Below, one piece after another: positions 9,425 through 16,615 of a stretch of 64,000 nt of DNA. The notes beneath the pieces are model-generated. The model was not told the origin of the DNA. It saw only the letters and a program-made list of their open reading frames with translations, and did no database searches. The number at the start of each line of letters is the position of its first letter. The first letter of the stretch is position 1. The position numbers were made by a program, and so were the translations under genes. The stretch lies in assembly GCF_016592555.1 (NCBI RefSeq), contig NZ_AP014546.1:434001-498000 (forward strand). Reading direction: 5' to 3'. This DNA comes from Neptunomonas japonica JAMM 1380. GTDB taxonomy: Bacteria; Pseudomonadota; Gammaproteobacteria; Pseudomonadales; Balneatricaceae.

Positions 9425-9901
9425 ATGAAGCTCAGTACAAAACGAATTTTACGTAATCCAGTGCACTGTTTAGCATTTGGTTTTGGCAGTGGACTTGCGC
9501 CTAAGGCACCTGGAACCTTTGGTACTTTGGCTGCGGTGCCTTTGTTTTTGTTGTTGTCTTACTTATCATTATCTGAGTACATATTTGTTGTTATTTTTGC
9601 ATCAATTGTGGGTATTTATTTTTGTGGTCAAACGGCTAAAGATTTACGGGTGCATGATCATCCGGGTATCGTTTGGGATGAATTTGCAGGTTTTTGGATC
9701 ACAATGATAGCTGTACCTGTCTCGTGGTGGAGTGTGCTGCTTGGTTTTGCATTATTTAGGCTTTTCGATATATGGAAGCCTTGGCCGATTAAATGGGTAG
9801 ACCAGCATGTTCATGGTGGTGTAGGTATTATGTTAGATGATGTATTGGCCGGCTTATTGGCATTTGGCGTGTTACATCTACTTATTGGTTTAATATCTTA
9901 G
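9425..9901 (+). CDS. pgpA: Phosphatidylglycerophosphatase A
   Basis: Inner-membrane phosphatase that removes the terminal phosphate of phosphatidylglycerol phosphate. Its 158 residues have the PgpA motif GSGLAPKAPGTFGTLAAVPL, the catalytic acidic motif WDEFAGFW, and FRLFDIWKPWPI followed by DDVLAGL. About four hydrophobic segments are visible. It is the last gene of the plus-strand housekeeping run. A short A/T-rich inverted repeat (ACTTTTT/AAAAAGT, about 9908-9927) follows but is too weak to call a terminator. Confidence 0.95.
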   Translation: MKLSTKRILRNPVHCLAFGFGSGLAPKAPGTFGTLAAVPLFLLLSYLSLSEYIFVVIFASIVGIYFCGQTAKDLRVHDHPGIVWDEFAGFWITMIAVPVSWWSVLLGFALFRLFDIWKPWPIKWVDQHVHGGVGIMLDDVLAGLLAFGVLHLLIGLIS

Positions 9902-9930
9902 CCGAGAACTTTTTGTTCTTAAAAAGTATT

Positions 9931-9957
9931 TCGTTTTCAGCTTCGTTTCAGTTTCAG
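9931..9957 (+). promoter_or_regulatory. Three TTTCAG direct repeats, possible response-regulator operator
   Basis: TTTCAG occurs at 9935, 9946 and 9952. The first two lie one helical turn (11 bp) apart within a longer repeat (TCGTTTTCAG / TCGTTTCAG). The array is 40 bases upstream of the small secreted-protein gene and is the kind of direct repeat that OmpR/PmrA-type regulators bind. The regulator encoded at 10753 is the obvious candidate. The site assignment is inference. Confidence 0.35.
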
Positions 9958-9997
9958 GGACTACTCTGCAATTGAAATAAAAAAACGGAGAACGGTC

Positions 9998-10318
9998 ATG
10001 AAAATGTTTACACAAACAATTGCCCTTACCTCAATCCTCTTTGCTGCTAGTGCAGTCGCTTCAACTCAAGGGTTGGCTCCACCTATGCACTCAACTGAAT
10101 TTAACATGCACTCTCCAAGTATGGTTATGGCTGATGCACATTACACCTTTGCTGGTATTTATGAGAATGCACTTTCAAGTAGTTCGACAGAGCGTCATCT
10201 TGGACAAGGTATAACTGGAGGCACACTGAAGGCATCCGAATTTTGTCTTACAACGGACTTATCTATTGCGCTTAATGAAAACTCAGTTGAAAGACATCTT
10301 GGTGGTAAGCAATGCTAA
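9998..10318 (+). CDS. Small exported protein with two ERHLG motifs, unknown function
   Basis: A 106-residue protein with a clear Sec signal peptide (MKMFTQTIALTSILFAASAVAS, cleavage probably after AVA). No family was recognised. The mature part contains two copies of a short motif, STERHLG near residue 65 and SVERHLG near 97, and two cysteines (one at the extreme C-terminus, ...GGKQC). A good ribosome-binding site (CGGAG) precedes the ATG. It lies directly upstream of a PepSY-TCS gene set on the same strand. It may be a periplasmic partner or target of that system, but nothing in the sequence proves it. Confidence 0.75.
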   Translation: MKMFTQTIALTSILFAASAVASTQGLAPPMHSTEFNMHSPSMVMADAHYTFAGIYENALSSSSTERHLGQGITGGTLKASEFCLTTDLSIALNENSVERHLGGKQC

Positions 10319-10349
10319 ATAGGTTTTTTTCTGTAGTACTTCATAGTAT

Positions 10350-10376
10350 AGAGAGGCACACTTAACGTACCTCTCT
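10350..10376 (+). other. Intergenic hairpin before the PepSY gene
   Basis: AGAGAGG/CCTCTCT stem of 7 bp, extendable by TA pairs, with a 13-base loop and no T-run after it. It lies between the secreted-protein and PepSY genes and could be a partial terminator or an mRNA-stability element. Confidence 0.35.
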
Positions 10377-10394
10377 TATACTGTGAGGGTCATC

Positions 10395-10415
10395 ATGGAT
10401 TTTGTGGTTTTATGA
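10395..10415 (+). other. Six-codon mini-ORF overlapping the PepSY start
   Basis: ATG with GAGGG five bases upstream opens a six-codon frame (MDFVVL) whose TGA overlaps the PepSY ATG as ATGA. The PepSY ATG itself has no good ribosome-binding site, so translation may be delivered by coupling to this mini-ORF. Seen in sequence; function inferred. Confidence 0.35.
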
Positions 10416-10756
10416 ATAAAATAAAAATAGTACTTATATTTGTCTTACTCTTTTCTCCTTTACTACATGCTGGTGAAGGTACTCCTATAGCACCTGCGGT
10501 CTACGAAAATGGTGATCGATTAGATTATCAAGCGTGCAGAGTGTTAGTGAAGCGCGGCGAAATATTGCCCATGTCAGACCTGATGGAATTAGCCAATAAG
10601 CGCTCCAGTGACCATATTCTTGATGCATATTTAGTGAAAGAGAATGATCAGTACTATTATCAAATCGAGTCAGTCGATAATAATGGGGTTGTGAGTGTCT
10701 TTTATATGGACGCTACCAATGGCGAAATTGTAAAGAACTTCAAGGTACCTCAGTGA
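10412..10756 (+). CDS. Periplasmic PepSY-domain protein next to a two-component system
   Basis: A 114-residue exported protein: signal peptide MNKIKIVLIFVLLFSPLLHA, then a PepSY-like domain ending in VVSVFYMDATNGEIVKNF, the usual closing beta-strand of that family. PepSY proteins often sit beside PhoPQ/QseBC-like systems and are thought to modulate the kinase or a protease. Its TGA overlaps the GTG of the response regulator by four bases (GTGA), so the genes are co-translated. Function beyond the domain is unknown. Confidence 0.8.
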   Translation: MNKIKIVLIFVLLFSPLLHAGEGTPIAPAVYENGDRLDYQACRVLVKRGEILPMSDLMELANKRSSDHILDAYLVKENDQYYYQIESVDNNGVVSVFYMDATNGEIVKNFKVPQ

Positions 10757-11418
10757 GAATACTGCTAGTAGAAGATGATCGAACGTTAGGGCCAGATTTA
10801 AAGAAAGAGCTCGCGGCACTTGGGTATGCAGTGGATCTTGCTGATAACGGTGTGGATGCTGAGGCTCTAGGGTATGAAGATATTTATGACCTTGCTGTGC
10901 TTGATTTAGGCTTGCCTCAACGGCCGGGTATTGAAGTATTAAAAAACTGGCGTAAGCGTAGTAATAATATCCCCACATTAATTTTAACAGCACGCTCTTC
11001 TTGGCAAGAAAAAATTGACGGCTTTGATGCGGGTGCTGATGATTATCTGGCTAAACCGTTTCATACGGAAGAGCTGGTTGCACGTATGACCGCTTTATTG
11101 CGTCGTGCAAAACAGCAGCCAACAAAGCAGCTAGAAACATCGGGCTTAGTTTTAAATGAGAAGACTCAAGCCGTCAGTGTTGAAGGCAGTAATGAGTTAG
11201 AGTTAACTGGGATGGAATACAAATTATTAAGGTATTTAATGCATAACCCTGGACGCTTGCTTTCTAAGCTCCAAATTGTGGAGCATATTTATGATGATGG
11301 TGCTGAAAATGACAGCAATGTTGTTGAGGCCTATATAAAGATGTTACGTAAGAAAATTGGTAAAGAACGTATACAAACAAAACGCGGCCAAGGTTATATC
11401 TTTGTAAATCAGTTATGA
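10753..11418 (+). CDS. OmpR/PhoP-family response regulator
   Basis: A 221-residue DNA-binding response regulator. The receiver domain has the acidic pair E7-D8-D9 (LLVEDD), phospho-acceptor D51 (AVLDLGLP) and K101 (YLAKPF). The winged-helix C-terminal domain ends RGQGYIFVNQL. The start is GTG at 10753, coupled to PepSY; the stop overlaps the kinase ATG (ATGA). The closest broad relatives are PhoP/QseB/PmrA types, but I cannot assign a ligand. The adjacent TTTCAG repeats upstream of the exported protein may be its site. Confidence 0.93.
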   Translation: MRILLVEDDRTLGPDLKKELAALGYAVDLADNGVDAEALGYEDIYDLAVLDLGLPQRPGIEVLKNWRKRSNNIPTLILTARSSWQEKIDGFDAGADDYLAKPFHTEELVARMTALLRRAKQQPTKQLETSGLVLNEKTQAVSVEGSNELELTGMEYKLLRYLMHNPGRLLSKLQIVEHIYDDGAENDSNVVEAYIKMLRKKIGKERIQTKRGQGYIFVNQL

Positions 11419-12779
11419 AGAACTCAATACAAGGAAGGCTTAATCTTGCATTTGTTGGGCTGACATTAACTGTCTTTGCGATCCTTTGGGTTTTACAGGG
11501 TATGGCGGTGCGAGAAGTCGCCTATGAATTTGTAAGCGCTAGAATGCAGGGTGATGCTCGTACAGTGCTACAAGCTGTGATGAGTAAAGATGATAAATGG
11601 CAAATTGACCCTGAATACATCTCCCCTGTTTATACGCAGCCCATGTCTGGGCATTATTACCAATTTCTTGTCGATGATGGAGAATGGAGCTTCTCAAGAT
11701 CATTGTGGGACGAAGAAATACCTACCTATGACGGGAAGCCTGTTGGCCAACTCAATATTGATTTACAGTATAAGCGTGATAAGCCTTGGTTGGTTTATGA
11801 TAATCGTTTTGAAAAGGCTGGCCATACGATACGTATTGTCTTAGCTGAAGATATCAGTCAAATAGAAGCAAAGCTGAAGTCCTTAAGTTGGTGGGTGGCA
11901 GGTATTGGCTTGCTATTTATTCTGATTCTTTTAGTCGTTCAAATATTAGTTATTCGCCATGGTTTGAAAAGCCTAACATGTGTGCAGCAAGATATTATCA
12001 GGCTTAAAGAAGGTGATATAAGCACACTGTCTGAAGTTCAGGTAAAAGAAATAGCGCCTTTAGTGAATGAAATTAATTACATGATAGAGAGTATGACCCT
12101 TCGCTTGGATCGTTCTCGTCATGCGGTGGGTAATTTGGCTCATGCTGCTAAAACTCCCTTGACGGTGATTGATCGCCAGATTGAAACACTGCGACAATCC
12201 AGCCCTGAGTGTGCAAATGCACTTGAGCAGCAGTCTCAAGCTTTAAGGAACTTAGTGGAGCGAGAGCTCACTCGTGCTCGCATTGCTGGAGCAGCAATGC
12301 CTGGGCAAAAAGTAATTATTGAAGAAGAAGTCGAAAAATTAACGAAAGCGATGAAGATGATTTATCGTGATAAAGCCCTCGAATACGAAATTTCCATAAA
12401 AAGTACCACATTCTTCCCTGGCGAGCGTGATGATTTAATTGAGCTAATGGGTAATTTGATTGATAACGCTAGTAAATGGGCAACAACAAAAGTTCGTATT
12501 AGAGGTATGATGAATGAACATTGTTTAGAGTTGTGTATTGAAGATGACGGGCCGGGTATTCCTGAAGATAAAATGACACTACTAATGTCACGGGGTGAAC
12601 GCCTAGATGAGTCTACGGTTGGACACGGTTTAGGGCTCAGTATTGTTATGGAAATTGTTCGCCAGTATAAAGGCGTGTTTCAACTCCTGCCTTCCAATAT
12701 GGGAGGTTTGCATACGCATCTATTGCTACCCCGTCAGCAGAATGCTGAATTGAAATCTGTCATGCTAACTAGTCAGTGA
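11415..12779 (+). CDS. PhoQ-like membrane sensor histidine kinase
   Basis: 454 residues: TM1 at about 10-32, a periplasmic sensor of about 125 residues, TM2 at 158-180, a HAMP-like linker, then a dimerisation helix with phospho-acceptor H243 in LAHAAKTPLT. This is the PhoQ-type H-box, which has KTPL where EnvZ-like kinases have R(T/S)PL. The catalytic domain has the N-box ELMGNLIDNASKW, ED-DGPGIPE and GHGLGLSIV. The periplasmic domain is rich in W and Y (for example SGHYYQFLVDDGEWSFSRSLWDE), as in the PhoQ-like 2CSK_N sensors. It is the partner of the overlapping response regulator. Stimulus unknown. Confidence 0.92.
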   Translation: MKNSIQGRLNLAFVGLTLTVFAILWVLQGMAVREVAYEFVSARMQGDARTVLQAVMSKDDKWQIDPEYISPVYTQPMSGHYYQFLVDDGEWSFSRSLWDEEIPTYDGKPVGQLNIDLQYKRDKPWLVYDNRFEKAGHTIRIVLAEDISQIEAKLKSLSWWVAGIGLLFILILLVVQILVIRHGLKSLTCVQQDIIRLKEGDISTLSEVQVKEIAPLVNEINYMIESMTLRLDRSRHAVGNLAHAAKTPLTVIDRQIETLRQSSPECANALEQQSQALRNLVERELTRARIAGAAMPGQKVIIEEEVEKLTKAMKMIYRDKALEYEISIKSTTFFPGERDDLIELMGNLIDNASKWATTKVRIRGMMNEHCLELCIEDDGPGIPEDKMTLLMSRGERLDESTVGHGLGLSIVMEIVRQYKGVFQLLPSNMGGLHTHLLLPRQQNAELKSVMLTSQ

Positions 12780-12843
12780 TAATGATTACCCAAAAGGGCC
12801 ATCCACTGATAAACTATGCTGCCTGTTTTTTGAGGATAGATGA

Positions 12844-13458
12844 GTGACTATCGAGTATGTAGCTGATTCCAAACTGCCAATGCCATGGGGCACCTTTACT
12901 ATGGTGGGCTTTGAGGATACAGAAACCAGTAAAGAGCATATCGCTATGGTTTTTGGTGACGTCTCCGGTGATGAGCCTGTATTGGCGCGAGTGCATTCAG
13001 AGTGCCTAACAGGTGACGCGTTATTTAGCTTGCGTTGTGATTGTGGTTTTCAGCTGCAAGAGGCATTAAAGCGGATCGCTGAAAATGGCAGCGGTATTCT
13101 TTTATACTTGCGCCAAGAAGGCCGCGGTATTGGTTTGCTTAATAAAATTAAGGCATACAATCTTCAAGATCAAGGTGCCGATACCGTTGAAGCAAACGAG
13201 CGTCTCGGCTTTGCTGCCGACCTTCGTAATTACAGCATGTGTGAACCAATGCTCGAGCACTTGGGGATTAAGTCTGTTAGGTTAATGACAAATAATCCTC
13301 GTAAAGTAAAAGCATTAGAAACATATGGCGTTACAGTATCTGAACGAGTGCCGTTACAGGTTGGGAAAAACCGTCATAATGAAGAGTACCTCGCTACTAA
13401 AATGGGAAAGATGGGTCATATGATGACTGAACACCATTTTGTGGATGACGAAAGTTAA
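12844..13458 (+). CDS. ribA: GTP cyclohydrolase II
   Basis: First committed step of riboflavin synthesis: hydrolysis of GTP to 2,5-diamino-6-ribosylamino-pyrimidinone phosphate, formate and pyrophosphate. Its 204 residues have zinc ligands C54, C65 and C67 in [18 protein letters not shown], and RQEGRGIGL and [10 protein letters not shown] motifs. The start is GTG with GAGGA seven bases upstream; an overlapping ATG four bases earlier is out of frame. The gene stands alone, away from the rib operon, and supplies the activity missing from the RibBX C-terminal domain. It converges on the minus-strand GGDEF/EAL gene with only 25 bases between. Confidence 0.97.
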   Translation: MTIEYVADSKLPMPWGTFTMVGFEDTETSKEHIAMVFGDVSGDEPVLARVHSECLTGDALFSLRCDCGFQLQEALKRIAENGSGILLYLRQEGRGIGLLNKIKAYNLQDQGADTVEANERLGFAADLRNYSMCEPMLEHLGIKSVRLMTNNPRKVKALETYGVTVSERVPLQVGKNRHNEEYLATKMGKMGHMMTEHHFVDDES

Positions 13459-13483
13459 ATAACCTATCCCAAACTATTCGCTC

Positions 13484-16400
13484 TTATATGACGGGCTTTC
13501 GTATAGGAGCGTGATTAAGCACACCCGAAAGAGCAGAGTTCTCAGCGGCATTGTCGCGACTCCCAGACTCCCAAACTCTTTTTCGTATATCGGTCGGTTT
13601 TCTGAGAAGAGTAGTAGCTTGTTCACGTGAAATGGGTCTGCTGAACAGATAGCCTTGAATTTCATCACATTTCAAATTTTGCAGTACGTTCAACTGTTCT
13701 TCGGTTTCTACTCCCTCAGCAATTACATGCAGTCCTAGACTATGTGCCATCGCAATGATTGCGCTTATGATTGCGGTATCGTGTGTATGCGTTGGGAAGT
13801 CTCGTAGAAAAGATCGGTCAATCTTTACGATATCAATTGGAAAGCGCTTTAGGTAACTCAGAGAAGAGTAGCCAGTGCCAAAGTCATCCAATGAGACACG
13901 TAGCCCCGCATTACTGAGACCATCAATTATAGAGACAGCAGTATCGAGGTTTTGTATTAATGCTGATTCGGTGATTTCTATAGTTATTGATGCAGGCGCT
14001 ACACCTGATTGCTCAACAATATCTATGACCAAATTAGCTAATTCAGATTTGCGTAGTTGAACGGTCGAGAAATTTACTGCCATGGATAAATGCTCGTGCC
14101 CACTTGATTGCCACGCTTTTAATTGTCTGCAGGCGGTTTTTAGTACCCAATTACCAATTTCATCAATAAGGCCAGCATTCTCAGCGATAGGTATGAAATT
14201 GTCTGGAGTGACTAGTCCAAGTTCTGGGTGGCGCCAGCGTATTAGTGCTTCAAAACTAGAAATTCTACCGGTGCTCATGTCGACCACTGGTTGGTATTCA
14301 AGAAAGAGCTCATCGCGTTCAACGGCGCGATGAAGTTGTCCTTCCATGCGTAATTGTCTTTTTGAACGCAGGCTCATCTCTTTATTGAAGTATAAGCACA
14401 CGTCTCTTCCGGGTGCAGATTTAGCTTCACGTAATGCTGCCGCTGCATTTGCTAATAGGATATCAGGGTCATCACTATCATTAGGGTAAATACTGGCACC
14501 GATACGAACATCAAGTAATACTTCAGTACTTTCGATTTGGATTGGTTCGTTCATAGAAGCAAACATACGTTGGATAATCCACGTAGTGGATTCATCACTT
14601 TGCATATCCGTTAGTAGTACGACAAATTCACCGCTACTAATACGCGAAACGCTAATGCCAATGTTTGATGAGCCATCAATAGCGACGGTGTCTGTAGAAC
14701 GAAGTGTTTTATTCAAGCGGCCTGCGACCAGTTTGATTAATTTCTCTGCACTGAGGTCTCCCAGAGTATTTCTAATTACTTGTAATGTATCAATATCAAT
14801 AAATAGCACAGCTATTTTAGTATTGCAGCGGCGGCTACGCTCTACATTCTGTTTTATCCGGTCAACTAAAACGATGCGGTTGGGAAGGCCTGTAGCTTCG
14901 TCAGTTGAGGCTACACCGTGGGTACTTTGGGCGCGAATTAATGCTTCAAGTTCTGTTATGCGATGTTGTAGTCGTTGCTCTGTTTCGCGTTCAATCTGTG
15001 TATCGTTTATTAACTCGTGAGTATCGATTGAGGGGAGTGTTACAGAATCATCTACATTACTCATGGCATCGGTGTTACTTGCTTTTGACCAGCGAGTGAC
15101 TCGGTTACGACCAGAATTTTTAGATTGATAAAGCGCTTTATCAGCTAAATCTATCATGGCTCCAGGTGTTGATGTTCCTCCAAAATCGCTTGAAACTCCA
15201 AAGCTTGCAGTAAAACGAATAGCACTGGTGAATTCATCAATTTTTCCTTCGTGAACAGCTACTCGCATGCGTTCTGCAATAATGGCAGCTTGTTGTTCAT
15301 CTACATTTGGAAGTACGATGCAAAATTCTTCACCGCCATAGCGGCCTACGAGGTCTTCAGTACGTGCTGTTTCAACTAATATCCTAGCAAGAAGTTTGAT
15401 GACTTTATCGCCAGTTGAATGTCCGAATCTATCATTGATTGACTTGAAGTGGTCAATATCTACCATAATACAACTAATTGATGTCCCTTCATCAGCGGCT
15501 TCTGCTAGTAAGGTTGTAAACCCATCAAAGAGCGAACGTCGGTTAAGAGATCCCGTTAATGGGTCTCGGGTAGCTAATACTTGCAGTTCTCTATTTTGGC
15601 GAGTTATTTCTCTTTGGCTGTGTTGAATGCGGTCTAGTGCACGCTTTAAATCAGTATTTTTGTGCTCCAGTTCTGTTACGTCATCGAAGGTGGCGACGAT
15701 GCCGCGAACATCTCCAGCAGGTGTTTGTATCGGTGCTATATTCACAGCAAAGCTAAGTTGTTCTTTAAGAGCCGTTGTAAGCTTTAGCTGAGACGAAGAG
15801 GGGGCTTCAATACCATCTAAAGCAAGTTGCCAGGGCAAGATTAATGGGCCGCCTTCGTCTTTAGGTGATGCGGCGCTCCAATCTAGATCTGAAAGGTATT
15901 TACCTATTAAAGTATTGGAGGATTGACCAATTTTTTCTTCAAATGCTGTGTTTAAAAACACAATACGCCCTTTAGTATCCAGCATGGCCAGCCCTTCGGC
16001 TAATACATCTAGAGCTGCGCGTACACGATCGGGGACAACCGCACTTGGGTCTAATTCATTGAGTGCGCGTTTGAGAAAAAGCCAGTAAGCGATAAAACCT
16101 GATAAAGAAATAAATAAAATGACAGTTACAATGGAGCCACCATTGAAAAGCTCAAAGTCATTGGCTCCGAGTGGTTTGAAGCTGATTTCTAGCGCTCCCC
16201 AGCGTCCAGATTCATTATGAATGGGCACTTGAACATGAGTGGCTGTTGATACATTTTTATCAGTGGGCTTCCAATAGCTTATATGATCTCCAGCACTTGA
16301 TATTAAGCGACCATCAGCCGTTCTTAAACCGGCAGAAAGGATGCTCTGATTACGAGCTTGTAAAGAGTGGATTGTGTCAGTGACAGAGTCCATGTGGCCT

Positions 16401-16579
16401 TGTGCAATACTTGACGAAACTTGCACGGCAAGTGATTCGGAAATGGTTTTTCGTGCCGTAAACTCAGCATGTTTTTGGTCGGGAATAACACCCAGCAAGT
16501 CTCCTATTAAGAGTAAGCTAATCGTTAATAAGATCAAGCCAATAGAAAGGCGAAAAACAGGTGAAACAGCTGGTCTCAT
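13484..16579 (-). CDS. Membrane-bound cyclic-di-GMP protein: PAS, GGDEF, degenerate GGDEF, EAL
   Basis: 1,031 residues. TM1 is at about 10-30, a periplasmic sensor of about 115 residues follows, TM2 is at 148-170, and a PAS domain at about 185-305. The first GGDEF domain (335-500) is active-looking, with GGEEF at 415-419 and an I-site RTED (406-409) five residues before it. A second GGDEF-like domain (555-730) has SSGEF at 648-652 and is probably inactive. An EAL domain (745-990) has EALIRWRHP (EAL at 777-779), EITES, DDFGTGYSS, KID and EGVETEEQ, so it has the residues of an active phosphodiesterase. It probably both makes and breaks cyclic di-GMP. It starts 36 bases after the giant adhesin gene on the same strand, which suggests it controls that protein. 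Confidence 0.92.
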   Translation of the reverse strand: MRPAVSPVFRLSIGLILLTISLLLIGDLLGVIPDQKHAEFTARKTISESLAVQVSSSIAQGHMDSVTDTIHSLQARNQSILSAGLRTADGRLISSAGDHISYWKPTDKNVSTATHVQVPIHNESGRWGALEISFKPLGANDFELFNGGSIVTVILFISLSGFIAYWLFLKRALNELDPSAVVPDRVRAALDVLAEGLAMLDTKGRIVFLNTAFEEKIGQSSNTLIGKYLSDLDWSAASPKDEGGPLILPWQLALDGIEAPSSSQLKLTTALKEQLSFAVNIAPIQTPAGDVRGIVATFDDVTELEHKNTDLKRALDRIQHSQREITRQNRELQVLATRDPLTGSLNRRSLFDGFTTLLAEAADEGTSISCIMVDIDHFKSINDRFGHSTGDKVIKLLARILVETARTEDLVGRYGGEEFCIVLPNVDEQQAAIIAERMRVAVHEGKIDEFTSAIRFTASFGVSSDFGGTSTPGAMIDLADKALYQSKNSGRNRVTRWSKASNTDAMSNVDDSVTLPSIDTHELINDTQIERETEQRLQHRITELEALIRAQSTHGVASTDEATGLPNRIVLVDRIKQNVERSRRCNTKIAVLFIDIDTLQVIRNTLGDLSAEKLIKLVAGRLNKTLRSTDTVAIDGSSNIGISVSRISSGEFVVLLTDMQSDESTTWIIQRMFASMNEPIQIESTEVLLDVRIGASIYPNDSDDPDILLANAAAALREAKSAPGRDVCLYFNKEMSLRSKRQLRMEGQLHRAVERDELFLEYQPVVDMSTGRISSFEALIRWRHPELGLVTPDNFIPIAENAGLIDEIGNWVLKTACRQLKAWQSSGHEHLSMAVNFSTVQLRKSELANLVIDIVEQSGVAPASITIEITESALIQNLDTAVSIIDGLSNAGLRVSLDDFGTGYSSLSYLKRFPIDIVKIDRSFLRDFPTHTHDTAIISAIIAMAHSLGLHVIAEGVETEEQLNVLQNLKCDEIQGYLFSRPISREQATTLLRKPTDIRKRVWESGSRDNAAENSALSGVLNHAPIRKPVI

Positions 16580-16615
16580 TGTTTTTTCAACTTGTTATTA
16601 GATAGGTGTATGGCC

